Below, one piece after another: positions 18,401 through 26,991 of a stretch of DNA of 64,000 bases. A program made the position numbers and the translations under genes. The first letter of the stretch is position 1. Each line of letters begins with the position of its first letter. Source of the DNA: Pelomonas lactea (GTDB lineage Bacteria > Pseudomonadota > Gammaproteobacteria > Burkholderiales > Burkholderiaceae_C); NCBI RefSeq assembly GCF_043555885.1, contig NZ_JBIGHX010000010.1, positions 62,001 through 126,000 on the forward strand. Reading direction: 5' to 3'. The notes under the pieces are model-generated. The model was not told where the DNA came from and searched no databases. It worked only from the letters and a program-made list of their open reading frames with translations.

Positions 18401-18502
18401 CGGGGTTTGTTGCGCCGCAGCATTCTGAGCCAGGATCAGGCCGAGAACTGCCAGGGCGATGGGTTTGTGAACAGGTTTGAAACCGGAGGATTGGGTGGGC
18501 AT
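15491..18502 (-). CDS. TonB-dependent outer membrane receptor
   Basis: This outer-membrane receptor has 1003 residues. A signal sequence (about residues 1-33, ending in QNAAAQQ) is followed by a TonB-box-like TKLDTVVVTSGSRIKRDAF, a plug domain (VLPNSIVDRIEVLKDGASS, GSDAVAGVINIITRK) and a 22-strand-type barrel ending in the terminal aromatic residue (NVQKTF). It resembles the Xanthomonas/Caulobacter oar-like and peptide/glycan receptor groups rather than classical siderophore receptors; the ligand is unknown. The start MPTQSSGF at 18502 is preferred over a longer frame because it begins the signal peptide. Its upstream region carries two copies of a TetR-type palindrome, and an S9 peptidase gene follows. 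Confidence 0.92.
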   Translation of the reverse strand: MPTQSSGFKPVHKPIALAVLGLILAQNAAAQQTPADNKPATTVEAPAKSEPTKLDTVVVTSGSRIKRDAFSSPAPILVIKNEDAALAGFTSTAQVLQSTSVTGGQGQINAAYGGYVTDGGPGANTIGLRGFAPTRSLVLLNGRRLSPSGTRGSVGAVDLNVLPNSIVDRIEVLKDGASSIYGSDAVAGVINIITRKDLDSIRVDGGMTATEHGGGNTYNFSIAGGLIKDNFRVLASYNFNDNRAQTLGQRDWTSCNTTYQRTVANGVVGEWGSADYIDPATGKPKCYPTGLTGENGVTINTLGTSNFTGVGATNAIGTTFNRWRPNANVTTGLVGYEGVGGGQTTSLYVRDTFDKRVLNNTLMSPIRNHNFYAEGAMDLPALGDAELYAELLFNRRESSQVGFRQLSLDYAKGSPLIPANLQFSQIQTASTALTNGAPLGVRGFIGAGNSYSSQEVDFKRVTAGLRGSFAKINWDYDLSVVHAESSGSYTFDGFATDRLAQSLNVVSNGSGGFNCVNTANGCVAAPALTADVIGGKLPSAWLGFVYGNFVGNTKYKETVVTASTTGSLFKLPYGDLKAAFGAEFRKASIDDTPSEAMQNANIYNFTSGSPTRGSDNATDVFAEFEVPVLKGLTMAKELTLNASIRRADYKSYGSDSTHKIGALWAPAGWISLRGTSGTSYRAPALFEQFVGATTGFLTSSGDPCNDYTTKGAVRAANCASEGLPTNFQQVNSITSITSGGATSGLAAETSRNSSWGIILQPGLPTGWGDLSLAVDRFDIKVDNGVSRVGTGNILSKCYDDPQFRAGGGFCRLVTRNPGNNALSVNNSYVNLATDVVRGYDFSVRYTNEVGPGKLRVNMTATEFKEQSNKLFAEDLLDDTNGTLGSPAWSGAMDVNYTVKGWNVFYGLEWVGKMSNYGYYGINPATAAYKIDTPNYFLHSVSLSYSDSVSKWKVTAGVRNIADKNPPQISAVTTFGSNRIGNAPLYSGMDLQGRRFFMNVQKTF

Positions 18503-18644
18503 AAAAGGGTCCGTCAGTGGGGTACGTCTACGAACCATCCGCCACCCGGGTACGGCGGCGCAGCCTGCGGCTCGTCAACGAAGTTTGATGCTAGGGGGTG
18601 GCCTTCGTTACATGTGAGCATCAGCGCCGACCTAGGGTCATTCC

Positions 18645-18658
18645 CGACCGCTCGGACG
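18645..18658. promoter_or_regulatory. near copy of the TetR-type palindrome
   Basis: CGACCGCTCGGACG differs by one base from the perfect palindrome at 18702-18715. The two sites are 57 bp apart centre to centre, upstream of the TonB receptor, and could bind two dimers. Confidence 0.5.
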
Positions 18659-18700
18659 ACTCATCGTTACAGCATTGTTGCGATTGACCAACAAACTTCA

Positions 18701-18716
18701 TCGACCGCTCGGTCGG
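18701..18716. promoter_or_regulatory. TetR-type operator palindrome upstream of the TonB receptor
   Basis: CGACCGCTCGGTCG (18702-18715) is a perfect 14-bp palindrome flanked by T and G. The same sequence, read from the other strand, stands 24 bases before the acyl-CoA operon start (23334-23347). Palindromes of this CGACCG-N2-CGGTCG form are typical of TetR-family repressors of acyl-CoA catabolism; no TetR gene is in the window. Confidence 0.6.
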
Positions 18717-18952
18717 CTGATTCCAACTTGCGCGATCGGTGCTGAACGGTGATGACTTGCTGGTGAAAATAAACATAAACCTTCGCATACTGGAAATCGT
18801 CTGAATAAACGCGGCGAACGCACGCGCTTTGACGGTGCTCGCGAACAATCTCGTCGTTGGTATTTCTTACAGGGTCGACAAATACCTTTCACAAGGTTCC
18901 GGCGCTCTTTGACAGGTTTGGAAAAATTCACCACGGCGTCGAAAATGGCCGG

Positions 18953-19615
18953 ATGAGTTCCCCGCACGACGCTCCCGACCTGCTGTTCGCGCTGTTGCCC
19001 GACAGCGGCATTGCCCCCGATGGCCCCGACACCCTGGAGCCGCTGGCGGCAGCGCTGCAGGCGCAGTACCCACGCGCGGTCACCCTGAACCTGCACCCGC
19101 CGTTGCGTGACGTGCAGGGACGCTGCCGCTGGTGGGCTGGCGACGCACCCAGCCCTGACGGCGTGGCCGCGGCGCTGCCCCACCTGATGGAGCGCCTGCG
19201 CCTGGAGGCCGCCAGGCTGGACCTGCCCTGGCAGCGCGTGGCCCTGGCCGGCGTGGGCGACGGCGCGCTGCTGGCGCTGGAGGCCGTGCAGGCCCAGCCC
19301 GCGCTGGTGGGCCGCGTGCTGGCGCTGGCGGGCGGCTATCTGTCGCGGCCCGAGCATGCGCCGCAGGATGTCTGCGTGCATCTGGTGCACGGGTTGGCGG
19401 ACCAGCGCTTCCCGTACCGGCATGTCGTCGACGCGGCCCAGGCGCTGGTGGACCTGGGCGCCGACGTGACGGCCGACCTGCTGCCGCATCTGGACCATGG
19501 CCTGCACCCGGCGCTGATCGCCAAGGCCATGGAGCAGCTGCGCACCTTCATCCCCGCGCGGTTGTGGCGCGAGGCGGTGATTGCCGCCCAGGAGAGCGAG
19601 CGGCCCGTGGGCTGA
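18953..19615 (+). CDS. YpfH-like esterase homologue lacking the nucleophile
   Basis: This 220-residue alpha/beta-hydrolase is of the phospholipase/carboxylesterase type, close in size and layout to the YpfH esterase. The Asp (HGLADQRFPY, Asp150) and His (LDHGLHP, His182) of the triad are in place. The nucleophile elbow reads AGVGDGALLA: Gly102 stands where G-x-S-x-G needs Ser. The protein is therefore probably not an active serine hydrolase, unless Asp103 or another residue serves. The ATG at 18953 starts the recognisable fold. It is convergent with the M14 carboxypeptidase gene with no base between the two stop codons. Confidence 0.8.
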   Translation: MSSPHDAPDLLFALLPDSGIAPDGPDTLEPLAAALQAQYPRAVTLNLHPPLRDVQGRCRWWAGDAPSPDGVAAALPHLMERLRLEAARLDLPWQRVALAGVGDGALLALEAVQAQPALVGRVLALAGGYLSRPEHAPQDVCVHLVHGLADQRFPYRHVVDAAQALVDLGADVTADLLPHLDHGLHPALIAKAMEQLRTFIPARLWREAVIAAQESERPVG

Positions 19616-21337
19616 TCAGTCCAGCACGATCTCGGTCCGGACGACGCCGGCCCTCTCCGCGCTCGCGCTGAGTGCCAGCCGCGTGCCCACCGGCGCGCGC
19701 ACCACCCACTCGGCCACGGCGCGGTCGCCGGTGGCCTGGCGGTTGGCCAGGAAGGCCAGCTGGCTCTGCTTGGGGCCATGGCCTTCCAGCTGCGGGCCTT
19801 CCATGCGCTCCTTGCCGCTGACGAGGCTGATGCTCGGGTCGCCCGACGGCATGTGGATCTCGAACATGACGCCGCGCACGGTCTTGCGCTCCAGCGCGCG
19901 CTGCGTCACGTAGGCCGGCAGGTAGCCGGCGTTGGCCACGGCCAGGCGCACGCGCCACATGTCCGGGCCCAGCGCGCGCACCTCGGTGCGGATCAGCTCC
20001 AGCCTGGGCAGGCTCATCGCGATCTGCGTCATCCACGCCGGGAATCGCGCGGCCTCGCGCTCGCGCAGCGCGGGCGGCGGGTTGCGCCAGTAGTTCATCT
20101 TGTCCCAGCCGCCGATCTCGACGGCGCCCAGCTGCGGGTGCTGGAACGGCGTCCAGTCCACGTGCGCCTGGCCGCCGCACTGCTCGTCGCTCCACTTCAG
20201 CAACCGCAGGTCGTCCTCCACCGGGTGGCTGCGGTACCAGTCGATCCAGCCGGTGCTGTCGTCCACGCCGGCCTCCTTCTTGGGCGACCACAGCTCGACC
20301 ACCCAGAACAGCGCGCCCAGGTGCTCGTAGACCCAGTCCTGCGTGCCGGTGATGACGTCCTTGGGGTGGTAGCGGAAGTCCTCGTAGATGCTGATCGCGG
20401 GGTAGCCGGTGTGCTTCTCGCCGAGCGCCGAGAACTGCTGGAACAGCCACAGGTCCTCGGGCGTCATGTCCTTGTCGCTGCGCGTGCCGCAGGGGCGCAG
20501 GATGACGCCGCTGTGCGTGTGGAAGCTCAGCGCCGCGCCGATGTTGGGATGGCCGGTGATGAACTCGACCATCGCGCGCACCTCGGGTTCGCTGGTCGGG
20601 TAGGGGCCGGCGCCCAGCTGCTGGTACTCCTGGCGCCACTCGCCGGGAAAGTTGCGGTTCAGGTCCAGCCCTTCCCGGTCGGGGTTGACCTTCACGGTCA
20701 GGCCATCGTGGTGCTTGATAAAGCCTTCGGGGATGAGGCGGTAGTACTCGCCGCCGTGTTCGCCGGGCTCGCGCGGCACCATCAGCCGCGGGTCGCCGGC
20801 GTGCTTCTTGTAGCCGCCGTGCGGGTCGGGCACGCGCATGGTCAGGATGCGGCCATCGCCGTCCACGTCCTCCACCGTCAGGCCGTCGACCGGCTCCTCG
20901 GTGTAGGGGTAGGCGCGGGTGGAGCTGCGGATGTGGCGCGGCCGGTCGGCCAGCGCCAGCTCGGCACCATCGGGGTTCAGGCGCGGCACGAGGTACAGCG
21001 TGCGCGTGTCCAGCAGGCGGTTGACCTGCTGGGCCTCGGGCGATGTGCCGCCATGCTGCGTCAGCAGCTGGTGCAGGTAGTACAGGCAGGTCGTCGACGC
21101 GGTCAGCTCGGCCGCGTGGATGTTGCCGTCCACCCACAGCGCGGGCTTGTCGATGTCCATCCCGCTGGCCAGGTTGGTGACGACGACCACCCAGATGTCG
21201 CGGCCCTCGTAGCTCTTGCCGATGGAGCGCACCGACACAAGGTTGGGGCGGGCTTCCGCGTAGGCGAACAGCAGGGCGGTGAGTTCGTCGTGGCGGTAGA
21301 AGTGGTCGAAGCGGGGGCTGGGCAGGGCGGCGGGCAT
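19616..21337 (-). CDS. M14 family zinc carboxypeptidase
   Basis: This 573-residue protein has an N-terminal M14 peptidase domain and a C-terminal domain of about 150 residues. Zinc ligands are readable as the HxxE pair in GNIHAAELT and the His in LSFHTHSG. RLNPDGAE and GLDLNRNFPGEW carry substrate-binding Asn-Arg, and the catalytic Glu is in FWVVELWSP. It has an acidic insertion EDVDGDGRILTMR that resembles a calcium-binding loop. No signal peptide is visible, so it looks cytosolic. It would remove C-terminal residues or act as a gamma-peptidase; the substrate is unknown. It lies downstream of the LytT/LytS pair in the same direction. Confidence 0.9.
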   Translation of the reverse strand: MPAALPSPRFDHFYRHDELTALLFAYAEARPNLVSVRSIGKSYEGRDIWVVVVTNLASGMDIDKPALWVDGNIHAAELTASTTCLYYLHQLLTQHGGTSPEAQQVNRLLDTRTLYLVPRLNPDGAELALADRPRHIRSSTRAYPYTEEPVDGLTVEDVDGDGRILTMRVPDPHGGYKKHAGDPRLMVPREPGEHGGEYYRLIPEGFIKHHDGLTVKVNPDREGLDLNRNFPGEWRQEYQQLGAGPYPTSEPEVRAMVEFITGHPNIGAALSFHTHSGVILRPCGTRSDKDMTPEDLWLFQQFSALGEKHTGYPAISIYEDFRYHPKDVITGTQDWVYEHLGALFWVVELWSPKKEAGVDDSTGWIDWYRSHPVEDDLRLLKWSDEQCGGQAHVDWTPFQHPQLGAVEIGGWDKMNYWRNPPPALREREAARFPAWMTQIAMSLPRLELIRTEVRALGPDMWRVRLAVANAGYLPAYVTQRALERKTVRGVMFEIHMPSGDPSISLVSGKERMEGPQLEGHGPKQSQLAFLANRQATGDRAVAEWVVRAPVGTRLALSASAERAGVVRTEIVLD

Positions 21338-21451
21338 GGGGGCTTCTCTGGTGGCGGCCCCTCCCTATTTTTTGGGGGGCCTTGTCGGTGGCGCGGATTC
21401 TCCGAACTGGACTCCGCGGATTTGCAAGGGTTTGCCCCAGGCCTGGAAGAT

Positions 21452-22210
21452 CTACTGGCCTTTGAAGAGCGCCTGGAACTGGCGCGACACCGGCAGCCGC
21501 TCGTCGCGGCCGCGCAGCGTGACGACCATGGTGCCCTCGTCGACGCGGATGGCCTTGGCGATGCAGCGGCTGTTGACGAGCACGCTGCGGTGGATCTGCC
21601 AGAACAGGTCGGGGTCCAGCTGCGTCAGCAGCTCGCGCAGCGGCGTGCGGATCAGCGCCTCGCCGCCCTGGTGCACGACGCGGGTGTAGCGCGCATCGGC
21701 CTCGAAGTAGAAGACCTCGTCGGGCGGGATCAGCTGCACCTCGCGGCCGATGCTGGCCTGGATGGGGCGCGGCGCGGGCCGGGACTGGGGCAGGCTGGCC
21801 AGCAGCCGCTGCAGCGCGCCGACATCGGCCGCCGGCTTGGCCAGCCGCGTGCGCAGACGGGCCAGCGTCTGCGCCAGCCGCTCGTCGTCCACCGGCTTGA
21901 GCACATAGTCCACCGCGCCGGCGTCGAAGGCGGCCAGCGCGTGGTCGTCGAAGGCCGTCACGAAGACGATCAGTGGCGGCGCCGCCAGCGTCGACAACCG
22001 GCGCGCCACGTCCAGCCCGGTCAGGCCCGGCATGCGGATGTCCAGGAAGGCGATGGCCGGCTCGTGGGCCAGGCAGTCGTCCCAGGCTTCCACGCCGTTG
22101 GCGCTGGCCGCCACCAGGCTCAGCTCGGGCCACAGCCGCGAGAGCGCGGCGCGCAGCTGTTCGCGCGGGGCTTCCTCGTCGTCGGCGATCAGGGCGGTGA
22201 TGGAGGTCAT
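21452..22210 (-). CDS. LytTR-type response regulator
   Basis: This 252-residue protein has a receiver domain (Asp57 in AIAFLDIRMPG, acidic pair ADDEEAP, Lys in DYVLKPVDD) and a C-terminal LytTR DNA-binding domain (about 150-250; YFEADARYTRV, DLFWQIHRSVLVN, LPVSRQFQALF). It is the cognate regulator of the upstream LytS-like kinase: its ATG overlaps the kinase stop by four bases (ATGA). Targets are not visible; the neighbouring M14 carboxypeptidase gene is one candidate. Confidence 0.93.
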   Translation of the reverse strand: MTSITALIADDEEAPREQLRAALSRLWPELSLVAASANGVEAWDDCLAHEPAIAFLDIRMPGLTGLDVARRLSTLAAPPLIVFVTAFDDHALAAFDAGAVDYVLKPVDDERLAQTLARLRTRLAKPAADVGALQRLLASLPQSRPAPRPIQASIGREVQLIPPDEVFYFEADARYTRVVHQGGEALIRTPLRELLTQLDPDLFWQIHRSVLVNSRCIAKAIRVDEGTMVVTLRGRDERLPVSRQFQALFKGQ

Positions 22211-23253
22211 AGCGTCAGCGTGGCGAGGCAGCCGGGTTGGGTGTCGGTCAGCGTGAGCGAGGCGGCCGGGTGGGCCTGCTGCAGGCGGCGGCGGGTGTTG
22301 GCCAGCCCCACGCCGTCGGCCCAGCCGGGGGCCAGGCCGGGGCCGTCGTCCTGCACGGTGAGCTGCAGCCGCTTGTCGTCGCGCCGCGCGGCAATGCGCA
22401 GATGGCCGCCGCGCAGCTGTGGCTCGATGCCGTGGGCAATCGCGTTCTCCACCAGCGTCAGCACGATGCCGGGCGGCAGCTCGGCCACCGCGTCGTCGGG
22501 CACGTCGATGTCGACCGTGAGGCGCGCGCCCAGGCGCGCCTGCATGATGGCCAAGTAGCGTCGCACCATCGCCATCTCGTCGCCCAGCGGCTGCAGCTCG
22601 CGCTCGAACATCGGCAACGTGGCGCGCAGGTAGGCCGTGAAGTCGCGCAGCAGTGGCGCGGCCCGGGCGTCGCCGGTGTCCACCCAGTGCTGCAGCGAGG
22701 CCAGCGTGTTGAACAGGAAGTGTGGCTGGATCTGCGCCGCCGCCAGCCGCGTGGACAGGCGCAGCGCCGCGTCGCGGTCGGCCAGCTCGCGCAGCCGCGC
22801 CTCGATCTGCTCGACGCGGTACAGCGTCAGGATCCACCAGCCGGACAGCACGGCCGTCATCACGGCCAGCATCAGCGGCAGGCGGTCCTCCAGCTGCTCG
22901 CGCATGCCGTGCCGCACGGCCAGCATCGCGCTGACGAAGAGGCCGGCGCAGACGCCGTAGGACGCGGCGTTGAGCCGTGCCCGGGTGGGCGCCCGCCACA
23001 GCCAGCGCGCCACGGCCAGCGTCGCCCAGCCCACGCCCAGCGCGACCGGCCACAGCCAGCCCGAGCGGTGGTTGGCGTACACGGCCAGCACGAGGATGAG
23101 GTTGACGTAGGCGTACTGGTCGATGCCTTGGGGCCAGGGCTGGCCGCCGGCGCGGGCCATCTCGTCGGCCGTGAACACGCGACGCGGACCGGGGTACAGC
23201 CACTGCGACCAGTCGGTGCAGATCCAGCGGCGCAGGGCGGAGGGCTCGGGCAT
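22207..23253 (-). CDS. LytS-type sensor histidine kinase
   Basis: This 348-residue membrane kinase has four hydrophobic helices (about 48-62, 66-86, 98-114, 125-146), then the His_kinase domain with His178 in AQIQPHFLFNTLASL and an HATPase domain (LTLVENAIAHGI, DDGPGLAPG). It forms a two-component system with the LytTR regulator, which it overlaps by four bases. The sensor part has no large periplasmic domain, so the signal is probably a membrane or intramembrane cue. It is divergent from the acyl-CoA operon. Confidence 0.92.
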   Translation of the reverse strand: MPEPSALRRWICTDWSQWLYPGPRRVFTADEMARAGGQPWPQGIDQYAYVNLILVLAVYANHRSGWLWPVALGVGWATLAVARWLWRAPTRARLNAASYGVCAGLFVSAMLAVRHGMREQLEDRLPLMLAVMTAVLSGWWILTLYRVEQIEARLRELADRDAALRLSTRLAAAQIQPHFLFNTLASLQHWVDTGDARAAPLLRDFTAYLRATLPMFERELQPLGDEMAMVRRYLAIMQARLGARLTVDIDVPDDAVAELPPGIVLTLVENAIAHGIEPQLRGGHLRIAARRDDKRLQLTVQDDGPGLAPGWADGVGLANTRRRLQQAHPAASLTLTDTQPGCLATLTL

Positions 23254-23333
23254 GGCGCGCAGTCTAGGAGGCAGGCCGGGCGGGCCGGCGGCTGCGGCGG
23301 CGAATGGCGGAACGGGGCGGGTGGATGGTTAGT

Positions 23334-23347
23334 CGACCGAGCGGTCG
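23334..23347. promoter_or_regulatory. TetR-type operator of the acyl-CoA operon
   Basis: CGACCGAGCGGTCG is a perfect 14-bp palindrome (flanked by T and G) that ends 23 bases before the hydratase ATG, where a bound repressor would block transcription. It is the reverse complement of the site at 18702-18715 upstream of the first TonB receptor. TetR regulators of fatty-acid, leucine or phenylacetate catabolism in betaproteobacteria use operators of this kind (from memory; exact consensus not verified). Confidence 0.65.
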
Positions 23348-23370
23348 GGAAAGGTGCAGAATGCCGGTCC

Positions 23371-24168
23371 ATGCCTTCCTGGACTGCGCTTGATCTTGAT
23401 CGCCGTGCCCGCGGCGTGGCTGTGCTGACGATGAACCGGCCGGCCGTGTTCAATGCCTTCGACGAGGTGCTCATCGCCGATCTGGACGACGCCTTTGCCA
23501 CGCTGGGCGCGGACGCCGGCGTGCGCGTCATCGTGCTGGCCGGCGCTGGCAAGCACTTCAGCGCCGGCGCCGACCTGCAGTGGATGCAGCGTGCCGCGGC
23601 CGCCTCGCAGGACGACAACCTCGCCGACGCGCGCCGCTTCGCGGCCATGCTGGCGCGCATCGCCGACTGCCCCAAACCGACGCTGGCCCGCGTGCAGGGC
23701 GCGGCCCTGGGCGGCGGCGTGGGGCTGGTGGCCGCGTGCGACCTGGCCGTCGCGTCCGAGGCCGCGAGCTTCTCGGTCAGCGAAGCCAAGATGGGCATCC
23801 TGCCCGCCGTCATCGGCCCGCACCTTGTCAATGCGGTGGGGCTGCGTGAGGCGCGACGGCTGGCCCTGACCGCCAGCCGCATCGACGCCGCCGAGGCGCT
23901 GCGCGTGGGCCTGGTGCAGCGCGTGGCGCCGGCCGACGGGCTGGACGCCGCCGTCGACGCCTGCGTGACCGACCTGCTGGCCTGCGGGCCGCAGGCTCAG
24001 GCCGAAATCAAGCAGCTCTACGCGCGCCTGGCGCCCGGCCTCGTGACTGCCGACGTGCGCGAGCTGACGGCGCAGACGATTGCCCGCGTGCGCACCACGC
24101 CCGAGGCCCGCGAAGGCTTCGCCGCCTTCCTGGGCAAACGCCCCCCGAACTGGAGCGCTCCCGAATGA
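23371..24168 (+). CDS. enoyl-CoA hydratase/isomerase, LiuC-like
   Basis: This 265-residue crotonase-fold enzyme has oxyanion-hole segments GKHFSAGADLQWM and AALGGGVGLVAACD, with a catalytic Glu in SEAKMGILPAVIGP. This pattern (SADL.WM, SE..MG..PAVI.P) resembles methylglutaconyl/geranylglutaconyl-CoA hydratases of the LiuC/AtuE type more than fatty-acid hydratases. Expected reaction: reversible hydration of a branched or unsaturated acyl-CoA. It is the first gene of a three-gene operon; its stop overlaps the next start (ATGA). A TetR-type palindrome lies just upstream. Confidence 0.88.
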   Translation: MPSWTALDLDRRARGVAVLTMNRPAVFNAFDEVLIADLDDAFATLGADAGVRVIVLAGAGKHFSAGADLQWMQRAAAASQDDNLADARRFAAMLARIADCPKPTLARVQGAALGGGVGLVAACDLAVASEAASFSVSEAKMGILPAVIGPHLVNAVGLREARRLALTASRIDAAEALRVGLVQRVAPADGLDAAVDACVTDLLACGPQAQAEIKQLYARLAPGLVTADVRELTAQTIARVRTTPEAREGFAAFLGKRPPNWSAPE

Positions 24169-25616
24169 ACCTCGACAACGCCCGCCTGCTCGTCGTCGGC
24201 GCCGGCCTGATGGGCGCCGGCATCGCGCAGGTCGCCGCGCAGGCCGGCCACGACGTGCTGCTGTTCGACACCCGCGACGGCGCGGCCGACGCGGCCAAGG
24301 CCAAGCTGGCGCAGACGCTGGATGGCCTGGCCGCCAAGGGCAAGCTCACGGCCGAGGCGGTGGCCGCGACGCTGGCGCGCATCACGCCGGTGGCCTCGCT
24401 GCAACCGGCGGAGCTGGTCATCGAGGCCATCGTCGAGAACCTGGACGTGAAGCGGGCGCTGTTCGCCGAGCTGGAGGCGCTGCTGGCCGACGACGCGGTC
24501 ATCGCCACCAACACCTCGTCCATTTCCGTGACGGCGCTGGCCCGTGGCATGAAGCGGCCCGAGCGCCTGGTCGGCATGCACTTCTTCAACCCGGTACCGT
24601 TGATGAAGCTGGTGGAGGTGGTGTCGGGGCTGGGCACCGATTCGCACGTGGCGCAGGCCATCGCCACGCTGGCCGCGCGCTGGGGCAAGACGCCGGTGCA
24701 CACCCGCTCCACGCCGGGCTTCATCGTCAACCGCATCGCGCGGCCGTACTACGCCGAGGCGCTGATGCTGCTGCAGGAGCGTGCCGCCACGCCCGAGGTC
24801 ATCGACGCGGTCCTCCGCGCCGCGGGCTTCCGCATGGGCCCGTGCGAGCTGATGGACCTGATCGGCCACGACACCAACTTCGCGGTGACGAACTCGGTGT
24901 TCGCCGCCAACTTCTTCGACCGGCGCTTCACGCCGTCGCTGGTGCAGCAGGAGCTGGTGGATGCGGGCTACCTGGGCCGCAAGACCGGGCGGGGCTTCTA
25001 CCGCTACCCGGAAGGCGCGCCCGCCGTTCCGGTCGCCGGCTTTGACACGCCCACCGCGCAGCGCCTGGTGGTGCATGGCCAGGGCTTCGTGGCCGACCGC
25101 TTCGCGGCCGTCTTCCCGCAGGCCGAGCGCCAGACGCTCAGCGACTGGGTGGGCCTGGAGGCCGACCGGGCGCAGATCCGCCTGACCGACGGCCGCACCG
25201 CGCGCGAGATCGCGGCCGAGCGCGACCTGCAGGCGCCGGTGGTGGTGTTCGACCTGCCGCTGGGCGAACCTGCGCACCTGGCCTATGCCAAGTCGGGCAA
25301 TTTCAACGCGCCGGTGGCCTGGCTCGCCGCTGCGGGCTTCCAGCCGGTGGAGATGGTGGACGTGCCGGGCCTCATCGTGGCTCGCACCATCGCCATGCTC
25401 GTGAACGAAGCCAACGATGCCGTGCAGCAGGGCGTGTGCAGCGAGGAGGGCGCCGACGCCGCGATGAAGCTGGGCGTGAACTACCCCGCCGGTCCGTTCG
25501 AGTGGCAAGGGCGCTGGGGCGCGGCAGCCATCGTCGCGTTGCTCAACCGGCTGGACGCCTACCACCGCGGCGAACGCTACCGCGTGAGCCCTTACCTCCG
25601 CCTCACCACGTCGTGA
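24165..25616 (+). CDS. 3-hydroxyacyl-CoA dehydrogenase (PaaH/FadB-type)
   Basis: This 483-residue NAD-dependent dehydrogenase has an N-terminal Rossmann domain with GAGLMGAGIAQVAAQAG. The substrate domain follows with GMHFFNPVPLMKLVEVV and the signature TPGFIVNRIARPYYAEAL, then a second C-terminal copy of the helical domain (about 385-480; VPGLIVARTIAMLVNEA). The tandem arrangement and length are those of PaaH/HbdA-type monofunctional enzymes. It oxidises a 3-hydroxyacyl-CoA made by the preceding hydratase. It overlaps the hydratase gene by four bases, and the thiolase gene follows 19 bases later. Confidence 0.93.
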   Translation: MNLDNARLLVVGAGLMGAGIAQVAAQAGHDVLLFDTRDGAADAAKAKLAQTLDGLAAKGKLTAEAVAATLARITPVASLQPAELVIEAIVENLDVKRALFAELEALLADDAVIATNTSSISVTALARGMKRPERLVGMHFFNPVPLMKLVEVVSGLGTDSHVAQAIATLAARWGKTPVHTRSTPGFIVNRIARPYYAEALMLLQERAATPEVIDAVLRAAGFRMGPCELMDLIGHDTNFAVTNSVFAANFFDRRFTPSLVQQELVDAGYLGRKTGRGFYRYPEGAPAVPVAGFDTPTAQRLVVHGQGFVADRFAAVFPQAERQTLSDWVGLEADRAQIRLTDGRTAREIAAERDLQAPVVVFDLPLGEPAHLAYAKSGNFNAPVAWLAAAGFQPVEMVDVPGLIVARTIAMLVNEANDAVQQGVCSEEGADAAMKLGVNYPAGPFEWQGRWGAAAIVALLNRLDAYHRGERYRVSPYLRLTTS

Positions 25617-25635
25617 CCTGCTCAGGATCTGCACC

Positions 25636-26838
<1,203 letters not shown>

Positions 26839-26860
26839 CGCGTTGGGTTCTGGCGGACCG

Positions 26861-26986
26861 GCGCCGGGCCGCCCCAAGCCGGCCCGTAGGCGATGTGCTT
26901 GCGGCTCGATGCCGCGAGCATCGCCGTCCCCAAGGGGGGCCGACCCGTGTGGCCGGCGTTCAGCCGGGCCAGACTGGGCGAGGGGC
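26861..26986 (-). repeat. dispersed multi-hairpin element, copy B
   Basis: This is a 126-bp copy in minus-strand sense, starting 5 nt after the stop of the flavoprotein reductase gene (26992). The central stem is GCTTGCGGC with GCCGCGAGC, which keeps pairing through one G-U. It lies 22 bases from the convergent thiolase stop. Confidence 0.87.
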
Positions 26987-26991
26987 GTTGT

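Larger units (their letters stand above)
18503..18952. other. 450-bp divergent intergenic region
   Basis: This is the region between the TonB receptor (leftward) and the esterase-like gene (rightward). It holds a perfect TetR-type palindrome at 18701-18716, a near copy at 18645-18658, and a 7-bp inverted repeat AACGAAG/CTTCGTT (18577-18583 with 18603-18609). Base composition is clearly more A/T-rich between about 18,720 and 18,950, as expected for promoters. I see no convincing small gene. The frame that could extend the esterase upstream to 18857 has no family support. Confidence 0.6.

Noticed and set aside
15689..18745. A 1018-codon open frame opposite the first TonB receptor
   Set aside because: Same composition bias and no family features; the receptor on the other strand has signal peptide, plug and barrel end.
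18857..18952. Upstream extension of the esterase-like protein
   Set aside because: The extra residues have no match to the fold and the DNA is A/T-rich promoter-like sequence; the ATG at 18953 starts the conserved part.
19778..22558. A 926-codon open frame opposite the M14 and LytT genes
   Set aside because: It crosses two real genes on the other strand and has no protein features of its own.
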